64,000 nt of DNA from Liolophura sinensis (lineage: Eukaryota > Mollusca > Polyplacophora > Chitonida > Chitonidae), in assembly GCF_032854445.1 (NCBI RefSeq), contig NW_027018053.1, forward strand, positions 1 to 64,000, read 5' to 3'. Positions 25,301-31,917 of this stretch are shown here, one piece after another (the stretch's first letter is position 1; every line of letters starts with the position of its first letter). Made by a program: the position numbers and the translations under genes. A model generated the notes under the pieces. That model was not told the DNA's origin. It searched no databases and saw only the letters and a list, made by a program, of their open reading frames with translations.

Positions 25301-28300
25301 CGGCCAGCATTATGGTGGGAGGAAACCAGGCACAAACCGGGGGAAACCCACAACCATCTGCAGGCTGCGGGCAGACCTTCCCACGTATGGAGGGAGAGGA
25401 AGCCAGAATGAGGAATGTTGTAAAAATTTGTATTATTTAAGAAGGCTTTGTACATGGAACTTTAATAAGTAATGAATTATTTTCACTAACAAAAACTTCA
25501 CCATCTTATACATTCTTATACATTTGGTTGGAATTCGGTTGCTGTGAGTTCAAGTCCAGCTGATGCTGGCTTCCTCTCCGGCCGTAAGTGGAAAGGTCTG
25601 TCATCAATCTGCGGATGGCCGTAGGTTTCCCCCAGGCTCTGCCCGATTTCCTCCCACCATAATGCTGGCCGCCGTCATATAAGTGAAATATCCTTGGGTA
25701 TGGAATACAACACCAGTCAAATAAATAAATAAATTTATTTGGTTGATGTTATTGCGCCTGCTCAAGAATCTTTCACATATACGACGGCAGCCAGGATTAT
25801 AGTGAGAAACCGACGACCATCCACAGGCTGGTAGTAAACTTTCCCACATACAGCTGGAGAGGAAGCCAGCATGAGCTGGACTTGAACTCACATTAAAATT
25901 GCATTTGTGAGAGGCTCCTGTGTCATTGCTAACCACCTCAGCCACAGAGGTCCCTGTGGAGTCTGTTAGTATGTTCACTGAGGATCACTTGTCTTCCAAT
26001 ATGCTTTGCATATCTGTAAATCACATATGAGAAAGTTTGTCAGTAACTTGACAAAAGTCAGTGGTTTTTCCCCAGGCATACCAGACTTTTTGGTTTTCTC
26101 CACCATGAAAATAACGAACATCCTTGAGTATGGCTTTAAACATGTGTATAAATCAGCAGTCAAATAAATAAATGAAAGTCTTTTACAATAACTGGAGAAG
26201 ACTGCTGACATCATTTTTTTTTTTTTTTTTGTAAAAATTGAAATCATTACTTCTGACTTATATGTAGCAGAGTTGAGGGGAATTGTGAAGACTAGGGTGC
26301 TTGTTATGTGTTGATTTCCATGTGCCTTTGGATGTCGTTCGTTTTCTCACAGCCATGCGCTTTTACTGATTTCTCATTGGTTAAAAATGAAATGTTCAAA
26401 TTTACAGTGTTCAAAGAAAAACAGCGTCATTCTAGTCTCTCTCATGTGACACTGTCATCCATGAGTTTTCTGCACCCAACTGTTCATGATTCATACATTT
26501 CGGGAAGTCATGTCTTGGTTTGATTTGAAAACCTCTGCATTGGAACTTCCATCAGACAGCATGTTTGATCCACAGTCATATGTTTATACCACTGGACTAC
26601 TCGACTTGTGATAGAATCAATTTTTTTAGACATGATGAAGACAGATGGACAGGGTTAGAGTTGAATGCGCATGTGGGTGTGTCACAAGCTTTTGTCATGT
26701 GGAATTCATCTGAAAAGAATCTCCTCTGTCTTTTGCACCCATGTCTGGCCAGCCTCATTCATGGAAGCATGAATGAATTGACGTAAGTAGTGACGTATGA
26801 AGTGACATGTAAACACAACGTCCTAGTCTTTACTCTATCCGTATGTTTAATAGTAAACATGTTTTGTGTGTGTTTCAGGAAAGAACGAGGGTGTATCAGG
26901 AATTTAGTCAGGCTAGTTCTGGGGTCCTGCTATGCACGGTGAGTAGGGCTGTGCACGGTGAGTAGGGCTGTGCACGGTGAGTAGGGCTGTGCATGGTGAG
27001 TAGGGCTGTGCATGGTGAGTAGGGCTGTGCATGGTGAGTAGGGCTATGCATGGTGAGTAGTGCTATGCATGGTGAGTAGTGCTATGCATGGTGAGTACGG
27101 CTGTGCATGGTGAGTAGTGTTATGCACAGTGAGTAGTATAATGAATGTACATGTAGGGTACTGCGTGTCAGTTCTTCACATGACACTAGTGGCACAAGGA
27201 CCCAGGAACTTCTCACCAACGCAGTGGCTGTGAGTTCAAGTCCAGCTCATACTGGCTTTCTCTCCAGTCGTATATGAGGAAGGTCTGTCAGCAACCCTCA
27301 AAGGGTCATGGCGTTTCCCTGGAGCTCTGCAAGGTTTCCTTGCACTTTAATGCTGGCTGGCGTCATATAAATTAAGGTGTGAGTGAATAAGACCATTTTA
27401 CCACTCTTTTCAGTGCACAAAACATTGCAATAATATTAATGGGTTATCCGATCTTTTTCTATTACCGCTGCCATGCACATCTTTCTGTAAACCAGTGCAT
27501 TGTCAGAAACCTTCAAAGTGAATTTTTTTTGTGAATTGCAAATTGCAGGTTCAATCCCAGCCTGGGGCAGGGGGTTATATAGAATTCCTGGCTCTCACTG
27601 ACCACTTAATGACAATTAGCAATAGATGGAGTGCGTAAACCTGTTTTCAGTAACTTGCCCAAGGTTTGCTGTTTATTTCCAGAGCACTCTGTTCCCCACC
27701 ACCTGTAAACGTGGATGCCATGATTTTAAATAAAGAATTCTTGTGTAAGGTATTTAATATCGATCACTCGCTCAAGCATTGTGGGTTGATTATCTGATTG
27801 ACAGGACGTAGCTGCTCGAGGGCTGGACCTGCCCAGGGTTGGCTGGATCGTTCAGTTCTCTTCCCCTGGGGGTTGTGCGGAGTACATCCACCGTGTAGGG
27901 AGGACAGCCCGAGCAGGATCACAGGGTCACTCCCTGCTCTTCCTCATGCCAGACGAAGTGAACTACATCAAGACGCTTCATGCTGAAAATATCAGGTAAC
28001 AAATGTGACACAGGATCACCTAAATGCCGGAGCATGCCATCTTGATTTTCCAAATAAGTACTTTATTTCTCCCAAAAAGTGCATGTTTAAATGCAAATAT
28101 AACTTTTAAAATATTACTTTTAGAGCTGAAAGTTACAGTTTGTTTCCAATCCTACCTTCCAGACGAACCTTAAGATCAGTGAAACTGAGAATCAAACAAA
28201 ATGAGTGCATGTACCTTTCATAGTCCTGGGCAAAAGTAAAGTCCAACTCGGACTTTAATGCAGATTTAATGCTCCAAAATGTGATCTAGACCTAAAGTTG

Positions 28301-31300
28301 GTACATCCATTGATCAGAAATTCTGAATTCAGCTAGTCGAATCAAATATGCTATGTTGCCCTTGCAGCGCAATGACCCAGAAGCCTCTCACCAATGCGGT
28401 CGCTGTGAGTTCGAATCCAGCTTCTGCTGCTTCCTCTCCGGCCGTACTTGGGAAGGTCCTTCAGCAACCTGCGGATGGTTGTGGACTCGGTTTTCTCCCA
28501 CCATAATGCTGACCACTGATGTACATGTATATATGTGATATAAATTCCTGAGAACGGAATAAAACATCAATCAGATAAGTAAATAAATAAATCATAACCT
28601 ACAAACTGCATAGGGGCCTCCGTGGCTCAGTTGGTTAGCATGCTAGCACAGCGTAATGACCCAGAAGCCTCTCACCAATGCAGTTGCTGTGAGTTTAAGT
28701 CCGGCTTATGCTGGCTTCCTCTCCAGCCATACATGGCAAGGTCTTCCAGCAACCTGCAGATGGTCGTGGGTTTGCGCCGGGCTTTGCCCAGTTTCCTCCC
28801 ACCATAATGCTGGCCGCCATCGTATAAGTCAAGTGTCCTTGAGTATGGCGTAAAACACCAAATAAATACAAACTGCATAGGCGTATTTCAATGGGAGTAT
28901 TCCTACCTCTCGGCATTTCATGCCTCATAAACTAATCTCCAGTTAAATCATAACAGCTGGTGTGACAAGGGAGGTAATTTATGGACCTTTTGAACTGATG
29001 TGAAATATTTGGCTATAGAAGTGTTTGATGTGAAAACTTTGCTTCAGTTTAAGAGAGCTACCTATGGAAGACATACTGAAGAGCCTAATTCTACATGTTA
29101 GAGATGTACCACAAAACTTTGAGCAAAGAGTAAGTGGATTTCTGAATAAATATCAGAGCTGCTTTTTTTTTTGTTTCATTGTCTTTCGTCAGTAGTCAAC
29201 CTGAGGCTAGCTACTATCACATTTAAATGAATTATTCTTGAGCACAGCTTAAAACACTAAGCCAAAAAAAAAAAAAAATAACTTCTCTCTGTGGTATATA
29301 TTCTCAAACAGTCACATGTTTTCTCTTTCTGACATGTTTTCTCACGGTGAAATATTTTCTCATACATGGTGTCTTGTGCTGACATGTTTTGTAAGCTTGA
29401 CATATTTTCTCATTCTGACAGGCATGATTTCTCAAACTGAGATGTTGTCACATGCATGGCATGTTCTCTCGTATTGAGATGTTTTCTCCTATTGAGATGT
29501 TCTCTCAAACCAAGATTTTGTCACTTGCATGGCATGTTCTTTCAAGCTGACATGTTCTCTCTTTCTGAGATGTCTTCTCTTTGTGAGATCTTTTCTCATT
29601 TTCTTTTCTTACTGTACAGAGGGAGACACCCAGAACTTACCAGGAAGCTGCCACCTTCTTCCAGCTGAAGATGGAAGAAGATGTGCATCACAACAAAGAG
29701 CTTTTTCAGCTCTCACAGAAAGGTACGTGTACAGAATGTGAGGGGCCTCATGTTTGTCACATTAAATAGATTATCACTTTGGATATATGAATAGTTGCAA
29801 TCAAACCCAAATTGTGATAAAAACTTTGGATGAAGAAAAACTTATAAATTAGCTTGGCTCACGTACTCAATTTGGACACTGAGTTCATTCAGTCACCTGG
29901 AACATTCCTTGCCATCACCATTCCAGCATTGTTCCAAACTGTTGACTGCTTTCTCTTCTGCATGAATCCACCTAATGTTTGTACTTTATACACTTTTTTT
30001 GTGGTGTGTGATGAACCTTGTTTTGGGAATTGGCCTTATGATTAATATGGACCATAGCCAGGTACGCGTTTTGTCTGCTTTAACAACTAAATTAATTTCA
30101 TTTTTTTCCCCTTTTGCAATTGCTAAGATATAGTTGAAATATTACCAATGTGGTGTCAACAGACTTCATTCATTCAACTATTTTTCACTGCAGAAGTTTT
30201 TCTAACTCTTCATTTCTTTGGGTCTTGGTGGCACTAGGCGTTCGTAGGGAATTTTGCTATTCACGTAATCTTACATGAAGTTTAATGGCGATCACCTGCT
30301 CTTCCACCTGCCTTCCACCGTCATCACTGATGGCGTTCATATTGTGCTTGCTATGACAATGAAAATCTGTATGTCACATTTGAGAACATGGGTGGCCAAT
30401 TTGGTTTACTCCGGTTTCTATTCTATTTTTAACCCATGAAAATTACGTTTTTGTTGAACACCAATCTATCAATCAACCGCTGTTTGCAGCCTACCAGTCC
30501 TTCGTCAAGGCGTACGCCACGTACCCAGCACATCTCAAGTCCATCTTCCATGTGAAAAATCTACACCTAGGCCACCTGGCTAAAAGCTTCGCACTCCGAG
30601 ACACACCCAAAGACATCGGCATTGGATTCTCTAAAATAATGGCATCCCCGAAGCACAAGAGAAAGAGGGATATAAACAAAATGTGAGTTTTCACAGTTTC
30701 AAAAACTTTTCTTCATCAGAGTAAAGTGCATTCATGTAATTGGAATCTAATGTTAGGCGCTGATGATATCGGAATCTTTCCATGTTTTTTTCATTGAATC
30801 TTGTATTTATTGTCAGAATAACACTTAGTTAATTAATGTATCTGCCAATACTTTCGTACATGATGCACTTTCAAGATTTTTATTGTGTGGTTCATGAAGC
30901 ATACCTTAGACAAAAAATGTTTAAAGTCAGTTGATTCTGTTCAAGAAAGATTTAAAAAAATAAATGTGTATACTGAGGTAGATATATTAAATAAGATTTA
31001 CACGTAACTATATGAAAGAAAGCTTTTATAACACCCCAGCCATTCAAGTAAATGGTATGTTCCCACAGCTTACTGCATACATCTAGCATTGAGCTAGTAT
31101 TATATATCATAAAATAACAAAGAAATATGAACTTGAATTAAAATGAAATAAAAACACTAACGAATTAATTTAAAAGAGTCATAAACATGAAAATTTTGTT
31201 CCAGAACATTCAGAGAAGGAGAGGCTGCCAAAAAGCAGAGAACAAGCCTGATGTCCGAGTTCTCTAGTGGAAGTAAAGGCAGGAGAAAGGCTTTCTCAGG

Positions 31301-31337
31301 TCCTGGCGTCCGCAAGCGGAAGAAAGCGCGAAAGTGA
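1211..31337 (+). CDS. DDX31: DDX31 / Dbp7-family DEAD-box ATP-dependent RNA helicase, 17 coding exons
   Basis: Spliced gene. Coding exons: 1211-1303, 3555-3787, 4167-4242, 15371-15485, 16208-16317, 18605-18646, 19115-19179, 19528-19647, 21114-21223, 22818-23062, 24728-24949, 26879-26938, 27805-27995, 29048-29129, 29620-29722, 30490-30682, 31205-31337. They sum to 2193 nt, 730 residues plus stop, and every junction is GT/AG with matching phase. Seen: Q motif in exon 4, SQTGSGKT (motif I, about 167-175), PTRELA (Ia), GGEKRK, TPGRL (Ib), DEAD (281-284), SAT (316-318), TDVAARGLD (motif V) and HRVGRTAR (motif VI, 526-533). A DUF4217-like tail ([16 protein letters not shown]) precedes a basic C-terminus ending RKRKKARK. 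The family is nucleolar and acts in large-subunit ribosome biogenesis; that role is inferred from homology. The length is close to yeast Dbp7 and shorter than human DDX31. The start at 1211 has an in-frame TAG two codons upstream; a second ATG follows directly at 1214. A 5' untranslated exon cannot be excluded. Confidence 0.93.
1547..2876. mobile_element. Non-autonomous DNA transposon with ~60-bp terminal inverted repeats
   Basis: The left end (1547-1606) and the reverse complement of the right end (2817-2876) align over about 60 bp at roughly 75-80% by eye. Each terminus contains a palindrome, GTCCATCTAGATGGAC (2859-2874, perfect; 1551-1566, one mismatch pair). The flanks share GTTTATT (1540-1546 and 2877-2883), a likely 7-8 bp target-site duplication. 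The interior shows no transposase. It lies in DDX31 intron 1. The superfamily is not recognised; the TSD length would fit hAT. Confidence 0.65.
2095..2155 (+). mobile_element. SINE 3' tail fragment
   Basis: 'ATGATATAGCTGAGATATTG' then TGGTGTTAATCC and (ATTC)n, a tail type that recurs at 30120-30180. The tRNA-like head is absent. Confidence 0.4.
3555..3787 (+). CDS. DDX31: DDX31 exon 2 (N-terminal tail)
   Basis: 233 nt between AG at 3553-3554 and GT at 3788, phase 0 in and phase 2 out. It is basic and serine rich ([11 protein letters not shown]), then has [15 protein letters not shown]. That corresponds to the conserved 'SLFKNNPDIP' patch seen just before the helicase core in animal DDX31. 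Confidence 0.88.
4167..4242 (+). CDS. DDX31: DDX31 exon 3 (pre-Q-motif)
   Basis: 76 nt encoding [20 protein letters not shown], which matches the family's VFTSxxFxxLxLHPHL segment immediately before the Q motif. The donor ATG|GTAAGT is followed by an 11.1 kb intron that contains the 51-bp satellite. Confidence 0.88.
4294..4545 (+). mobile_element. SINE family A, nearly full length
   Basis: Family A is the commonest repeat in the window: a tRNA-like head (A box TGGCTCAGTTGG, B box GAGTTCAAGTCC), a body with CCGGCCGTACGTGGGAAGG and CTCCCACCATAATGCTGG, and an AATCAAATAAATA tail. This copy has the B box at about 4351 and a diverged A box. It sits just inside DDX31 intron 3, before the satellite. 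Confidence 0.75.
4589..14024. repeat. 51-bp satellite array, ~184 copies, in DDX31 intron 3
   Basis: Head-to-tail units of 51 bp (53 bp when CTCTCAG replaces CTCAG) around TTCCACTTCTCAAATAATAG then GGCTTTCAGTTTCTCAGAAT. Variants at the GGC(T/C/G)TTCAG position, CAAAG for CTCAG, and C/T in CTTCTYAAATAA mark subtypes. Blocks recur at larger spacing: rare CTCTCAGTTTC units lie at 6229, 7561 and 8381 (offsets 1332 and 820 bp), and the CAAAG unit at 5721 recurs at 7053 (1332 bp). So whole blocks were duplicated after the basic array formed. Stops occur in every frame and nothing suggests coding. Confidence 0.97.
14170..14405. repeat. Diverged tandem pair (~140 bp)
   Basis: 14170-14275 and 14313-14405 align: GTCACTGGTTTGCATGCA versus GTCACTGGTCTACATGCA, then ATATTGTCC, TACAGGTTC/GCAGGTTTG and GATAGGCCCTCAGG/GGTAGACCCTGAGG. 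It lies between the satellite and a SINE. Its origin is unknown. Confidence 0.5.
14466..14697 (+). mobile_element. SINE family A, diverged
   Basis: Shows GCGCATTGACCCAGGAGCCT, CTCACCAGTGGGG, GTATGGGAAGG and a weak ATCAAATAA tail. It is older than most copies by sequence drift. Confidence 0.65.
15371..15485 (+). CDS. DDX31: DDX31 exon 4 (Q motif, first half of motif I)
   Basis: 115 nt. It encodes [20 protein letters not shown] (Q motif with the adenine-sensing Gln) and SQTGSG. The Walker A lysine is in the next exon (phase 1 split of Gly). It joins in frame to exon 3 across the satellite-bearing intron. Confidence 0.93.
15840..16101 (+). mobile_element. SINE family A
   Basis: The head is partly decayed, but the body is clear (CACAATGACCCAGGAGCCTC, GTGGGAAGGTCTGGCAG), with tail CGCCAATCAAATAAATAAAT. 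In DDX31 intron 4. Confidence 0.8.
16208..16317 (+). CDS. DDX31: DDX31 exon 5 (motif I Lys, motif Ia start)
   Basis: 110 nt. It starts with [14 protein letters not shown] (Walker A Lys about residue 174) and ends LVPTRE at the phase 0 donor GAG|GTAAGT. Motif Ia is completed by LAIQ in exon 6. Confidence 0.94.
16596..17955. repeat. 23-bp minisatellite, ~58 copies
   Basis: The unit on the + strand is ATGCACATGTCCAAGGATAG plus GGC. Subtypes are CCAAGGATA, CCAATGATA, CCATTGATA and CCAACGATA, and the GCATGC junction is palindromic. The array is in DDX31 intron 5 between exons 5 and 6. Because 23 is not a multiple of 3 and the minus strand has no stop in any frame, it produces long minus-strand open frames with a 23-residue repeat in all three phases. 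There is no initiation context or conservation signal, so I treat these as a by-product. Confidence 0.95.
17971..18108 (-). mobile_element. SINE family A, 3' part
   Basis: Reverse orientation: TATTTATTTATTCGGTTGGC tail complement, ACTTATACGACAGTGGCCAG, truncated after about 135 bp. It abuts the 23-bp array. Confidence 0.7.
18140..18510 (+). mobile_element. SINE family C, full length
   Basis: tRNA-like head (GCCTAATGGTTAGAGCGTC with a B-box-like segment GAGATCAAACCTGGG), a long unrelated body, then CACCTAATGACTCCTTGTCG, CATATGACCGACAAGTG, TCATTAAACCCC and (TCAT)n. A reverse copy is at 56255-56640. Confidence 0.75.
18605..18646 (+). CDS. DDX31: DDX31 exon 6 (42-nt microexon, motif Ia end)
   Basis: A short phase 0 exon encoding [14 protein letters not shown], flanked by TTTCAG and CAG|GTAAAG. 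It completes PTRE-LA across the 23-bp minisatellite intron. Confidence 0.9.
18870..19083 (-). mobile_element. SINE family A, near complete
   Basis: Begins with the (TATT)n tail complement, then GGTGTTTTACGCTGCACTCA and CAGCATTGTGGTGGGGGAAA, ending near the B box (GACTTGAACTC) and GAGGCTCATGGGTCAT. In DDX31 intron 6, about 30 bp before the exon 7 acceptor. Confidence 0.85.
19115..19179 (+). CDS. DDX31: DDX31 exon 7 (GG motif)
   Basis: 65 nt encoding [20 protein letters not shown], matching the family's '[20 protein letters not shown]'. Phase 0 in, phase 2 out, with an Arg split across the junction. A SINE lies immediately upstream of its polypyrimidine tract. Confidence 0.93.
19308..19395 (+). 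repeat. Displaced copy of DDX31 exon 9 3' end plus donor
   Basis: In intron 7, sequence from AACCCCGACAAACTGGTATG through CACACAGG|GTATGTCTTCTC to CCTGATGATGTTCCCCAT matches 21184-21266 (exon 9 end, donor and intron 9 start) with few changes. It has no acceptor and cannot act as an exon alone. It shows that this exon/intron boundary was copied about 1.9 kb upstream. Confidence 0.88.
19528..19647 (+). CDS. DDX31: DDX31 exon 8 (motifs Ib and II, DEAD)
   Basis: 120 nt. It encodes [16 protein letters not shown] and [10 protein letters not shown], and ends mid-codon at GATAG|GTAAGG. Its last 60 nt plus 37 nt of intron are repeated downstream about 13 more times (see the 97-bp array). This first copy is the one contiguous with the intact reading frame. 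Confidence 0.95.
19588..20925 (+). repeat. 97-bp array of exon 8 end plus 5' splice site, ~14 copies
   Basis: Each unit holds the last 60 nt of exon 8 (through CTGGATGAGGCTGATAG, the DEAD motif), the donor GTAAGGTG and 37 nt of intron. The first unit is the real exon. Units alternate between GATAGGTAAGGTGTTGTCGTG-type and GATAAGTAAGGTGTTGTGATG-type (20 bases shown at most of each), giving a 194-bp dimer. A CTTGTACTGG variant and a TATAGAAC variant recur 582 bp apart, a six-unit higher-order period. Copies after 20500 are more diverged. A stop codon follows DEAD-R directly in every read-through. Confidence 0.95.
20985..21113 (+). repeat. ~60-bp triplication of the exon 9 acceptor region (two decoy copies)
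   Basis: TGTTGTTCAG|GTTTCTGGAT at 20993 and TGTTGTTCAG|GTTTCTGCAC at 21054 precede the true TGTTGTCCAG|GTTGCTGGAC at 21113. Each decoy carries a polypyrimidine tract, AG and about 40 nt resembling exon 9 (TTTTGAGAAGGACATTGCA versus TTATGAGAAGGCTGTTGCA). The decoys lack an intact exon body. Confidence 0.85.
21114..21223 (+). CDS. DDX31: DDX31 exon 9 (motif III, SAT)
   Basis: 110 nt. It encodes [14 protein letters not shown] and MLSATLTQG, with motif III SAT at about 316-318. The acceptor TCCAG at 21109-21113 is the third and only intact member of a roughly 60-bp tandem triplication. The donor is CAGG|GTATGT. Confidence 0.95.
21241..21655 (+). repeat. 104-bp tandem repeat, 4 copies, start of intron 9
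   Basis: TCACCCGATGATGTTCCCCA recurs at 21241, 21345, 21449 and 21553, each followed by GGTCATAAATCATGAAAAAA and CAGATATTTTCCTAATG. The array begins 18 bp after the exon 9 donor. Copies are nearly identical, so the expansion is recent. Confidence 0.95.
21829..22016 (+). mobile_element. SINE family A, 5'-truncated
   Basis: Starts within the body (GTCATGCTGGCTTCCGCTCC) and ends ATACCAATGAAATAAATAAA. No A or B box remains. Confidence 0.8.
22468..22643 (+). mobile_element. SINE family A, 5'-truncated
   Basis: Body from GCCCAGCTCATGTTTGCTTC to ACACCAATCAAATAGATAAA. In DDX31 intron 9. Confidence 0.8.
22818..23062 (+). CDS. DDX31: DDX31 exon 10 (inter-domain linker)
   Basis: 245 nt. It encodes [18 protein letters not shown], then a charged Thr/Ser/Lys-rich insert, then [20 protein letters not shown] ending [15 protein letters not shown]. 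Human DDX31 has the same plan (FAIPESLKQ, VVPSKLRL, AAFILQKCK). The exon end with its donor is tandemly repeated downstream. Confidence 0.93.
23003..24090 (+). repeat. 72-bp array of exon 10 end plus 5' splice site, ~14 copies
   Basis: Each unit carries the last 60 nt of exon 10 (ending TTCATCATGTGGAAGTGTAAG) split here as exon end TGGAAGTGTAAG and donor GTGAGAAAAAG, 72-74 bp per unit. The first unit is the real exon 10 end. Because 72 is a multiple of 3 and the units have no stop, the frame runs on: donors at about 23134 and 23206 would each add 24 residues in frame. A 74-bp unit then breaks the frame, and the track ends at 23278. Copies decay toward 24090. Whether only the first donor is used cannot be told from sequence. 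Confidence 0.93.
24728..24949 (+). CDS. DDX31: DDX31 exon 11 (motif IV)
   Basis: 222 nt, phase 0 both sides. It encodes [16 protein letters not shown] (motif IV region of RecA domain 2), then an acidic insert ([10 protein letters not shown]), then [11 protein letters not shown], which leads into motif IVa in exon 12. Confidence 0.93.
25259..25415 (-). mobile_element. SINE family A, partial
   Basis: GTTTTACACCGTACTGAGGA, ACGACGACGGCCAGCATTAT, CCTTCCCACGTATGG and GAGGAAGCCAG, all in reverse orientation. Truncated before the head. Confidence 0.85.
25537..25734 (+). mobile_element. SINE family A, lacks A box
   Basis: From GCTGTGAGTTCAAGTCCAGC to GTCAAATAAATAAATAAAT. It meets a reverse copy tail to tail at about 25735. 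Confidence 0.85.
25735..25958 (-). mobile_element. SINE family A, reverse, tail to tail with the previous copy
   Basis: TTTATTTGGTTGATGTTATT tail, ACGACGGCAGCCAGGATTAT, and ends at GCTAACCACCTCAGCCACAG (A-box end). Together with 25537-25734 it forms a roughly 420-bp imperfect hairpin in intron 11. Confidence 0.82.
26030..26176 (+). mobile_element. SINE family A tail, decayed
   Basis: CCTTGAGTATGGCTTTAAAC, a gap, then CAGTCAAATAAATAAATG. The body is barely recognisable. Confidence 0.5.
26879..26938 (+). CDS. DDX31: DDX31 exon 12 (motif IVa / start of V)
   Basis: 60 nt encoding [20 protein letters not shown], ending TGCACG|GTGAGT. Motif V continues as DVAARGLD in exon 13. A 19-bp tandem array containing this donor begins at the exon end. 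Confidence 0.93.
26929..27140 (+). repeat. 19-bp array of exon 12 donor, 11 copies
   Basis: The unit GGTGAGTAGGGCTGTGCAC reproduces the last ~9 nt of exon 12 (TATGCACG) and its donor GTGAGTA. Donor copies start at 26939 and recur every 19 bp to about 27129. All keep GTGAGTA, a strong 5' splice site. Use of any but the first would shift frame (19 is not a multiple of 3) or reach a TAG. Confidence 0.95.
27190..27378 (+). mobile_element. SINE family A, 3'-truncated
   Basis: GTGAGTTCAAGTCCAGCTCA B box, AATGCTGGCTGGCGTCATAT, then the similarity ends without the AAATAAA tail. Confidence 0.75.
27530..27780 (+). mobile_element. Possible SINE of another family
   Basis: B-box-like CAGGTTCAATCCCAGCC at about 27546 and a tail-like TTGTGTAAGGTATTTAATATC then CACTCGCTC at the end, directly before exon 13. 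No second copy is seen in the window. Confidence 0.35.
27805..27995 (+). CDS. DDX31: DDX31 exon 13 (motifs V and VI)
   Basis: 191 nt. It encodes [18 protein letters not shown] and [14 protein letters not shown] (motif VI with both arginine fingers), then [17 protein letters not shown]. Phase 0 in, phase 2 out. Confidence 0.95.
28350..28594 (+). mobile_element. SINE family A
   Basis: GCAATGACCCAGAAGCCTCT, B box GAGTTCGAATCC, tail ACATCAATCAGATAAGTAAA. Immediately followed by a second, younger copy. Confidence 0.85.
28615..28867 (+). mobile_element. SINE family A, full length with TSD
   Basis: Complete head GGCCTCCGTGGCTCAGTTGG to tail AACACCAAATAAAT. The flanks carry a perfect 14-bp duplication ACAAACTGCATAGG (28601-28614 and 28868-28881), proving retroposition. 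Confidence 0.95.
29048..29129 (+). CDS. DDX31: DDX31 exon 14
   Basis: 82 nt encoding [20 protein letters not shown], matching the 'I-K-M-E-D-I-L' segment after RecA domain 2 in the family. The donor is AGA|GTAAGT. Confidence 0.9.
29225..29280 (+). mobile_element. SINE family A tail remnant
   Basis: ATTATTCTTGAGCACAGCTT then AAAACACTAAGCC and poly(A). Very short. Confidence 0.4.
29285..29605. repeat. Degenerate ~20-24 bp minisatellite
   Basis: Loose repeats of GACATGTTTTCTC and GAGATGTTCTCTC fill most of DDX31 intron 14. The unit length drifts, so this array is old. Confidence 0.75.
29620..29722 (+). CDS. DDX31: DDX31 exon 15
   Basis: 103 nt encoding a helical charged segment ([20 protein letters not shown]). 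It leads into the DUF4217-type C-terminal extension. A degenerate minisatellite ends just before its polypyrimidine tract. Confidence 0.9.
30120..30182 (+). mobile_element. SINE tail fragment
   Basis: GCTAAGATATAGTTGAAATA, TGTGGTGTCAACAGAC and CATTCATTC resemble the tail at 2095-2155. Confidence 0.4.
30490..30682 (+). CDS. DDX31: DDX31 exon 16 (DUF4217-like)
   Basis: 193 nt. It encodes [20 protein letters not shown] and [17 protein letters not shown], the conserved C-terminal module of Dbp7/DDX31 helicases, then lysine/arginine-rich sequence. Confidence 0.94.
31205..31337 (+). CDS. DDX31: DDX31 exon 17 (stop exon)
   Basis: Begins at the AG of 31203-31204. It encodes a basic tail ([20 protein letters not shown], then [10 protein letters not shown]) and stops at TGA 31335-31337. 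The SEFSSG motif matches human DDX31 'SEYSSG'. The tail is likely a nucleolar targeting signal (inference). Confidence 0.92.
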
Positions 31338-31386
31338 TTCAAACACATGGTGTTAAATGACGGGTATACAAATGTATTTCAAATTG

Positions 31387-31392
31387 AATAAA
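31387..31392 (+). terminator. AATAAA polyadenylation signal of DDX31
   Basis: Canonical AATAAA 50 bp after the DDX31 stop codon, followed by T/G-rich sequence. It implies a very short 3' UTR. Confidence 0.7.
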
Positions 31393-31499
31393 TATGTTTT
31401 CCAATGAAATGTCGATATGAATGTCTATTCATTTAAAAATACACATTTCACACCATTTGACCAATAAGTTCGTGTCTTGGAATTCATCTCTTGTTTTCC

Positions 31500-31825
31500 A
31501 GCTGTAGTCCGGAACTCTGTAGTCAGGAACCCATAGTCAGAAACCTGTGGCCGCCAACCCGTAGCCACAAGCCAGTAGACTAGTCGCGAACCTGTAATCA
31601 GGAACCCATTGTCCAGGACCCCTTAGTCACTAGTCTGTATAGTAGTCACGAACCTGTAGTCTGAAACCCCTAGTCACAAACCTGTAGACTAGTCGCAAAC
31701 CTGTAGTCAGGAACCCATAGTCTGGAACTTGCTGTTAGGAACCCATCGTCAGGAATTCGTAGCCACGAACCTGTTGTCACGAATCCATTGTTAGAAACCT
31801 TTAGTCACGAACCTGTAGTCTGGTT
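31500..31825. repeat. Degenerate minisatellite downstream of DDX31
   Basis: Repeats of roughly 15-30 bp built from CCTGTAGTCAGGAACCC, CCATAGTC and AGTCACGAACCTGTAG. Irregular unit length, no coding potential. Confidence 0.75.
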
Positions 31826-31917
31826 AAGATTTATGGCAGGCTTCAAAAACCACAAGCGACCGTGGTTGTCGATAAGAAGAGAGAAAGAACATGGGGAAAC
31901 TGTATGTAATGGGCGAA

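Noticed and set aside
28615-28690. tRNA gene at the head of SINE A copies
   Set aside because: A and B boxes are present, but the acceptor stem is not intact and the sequence continues into the SINE body with a target duplication. The same applies to other SINE heads.
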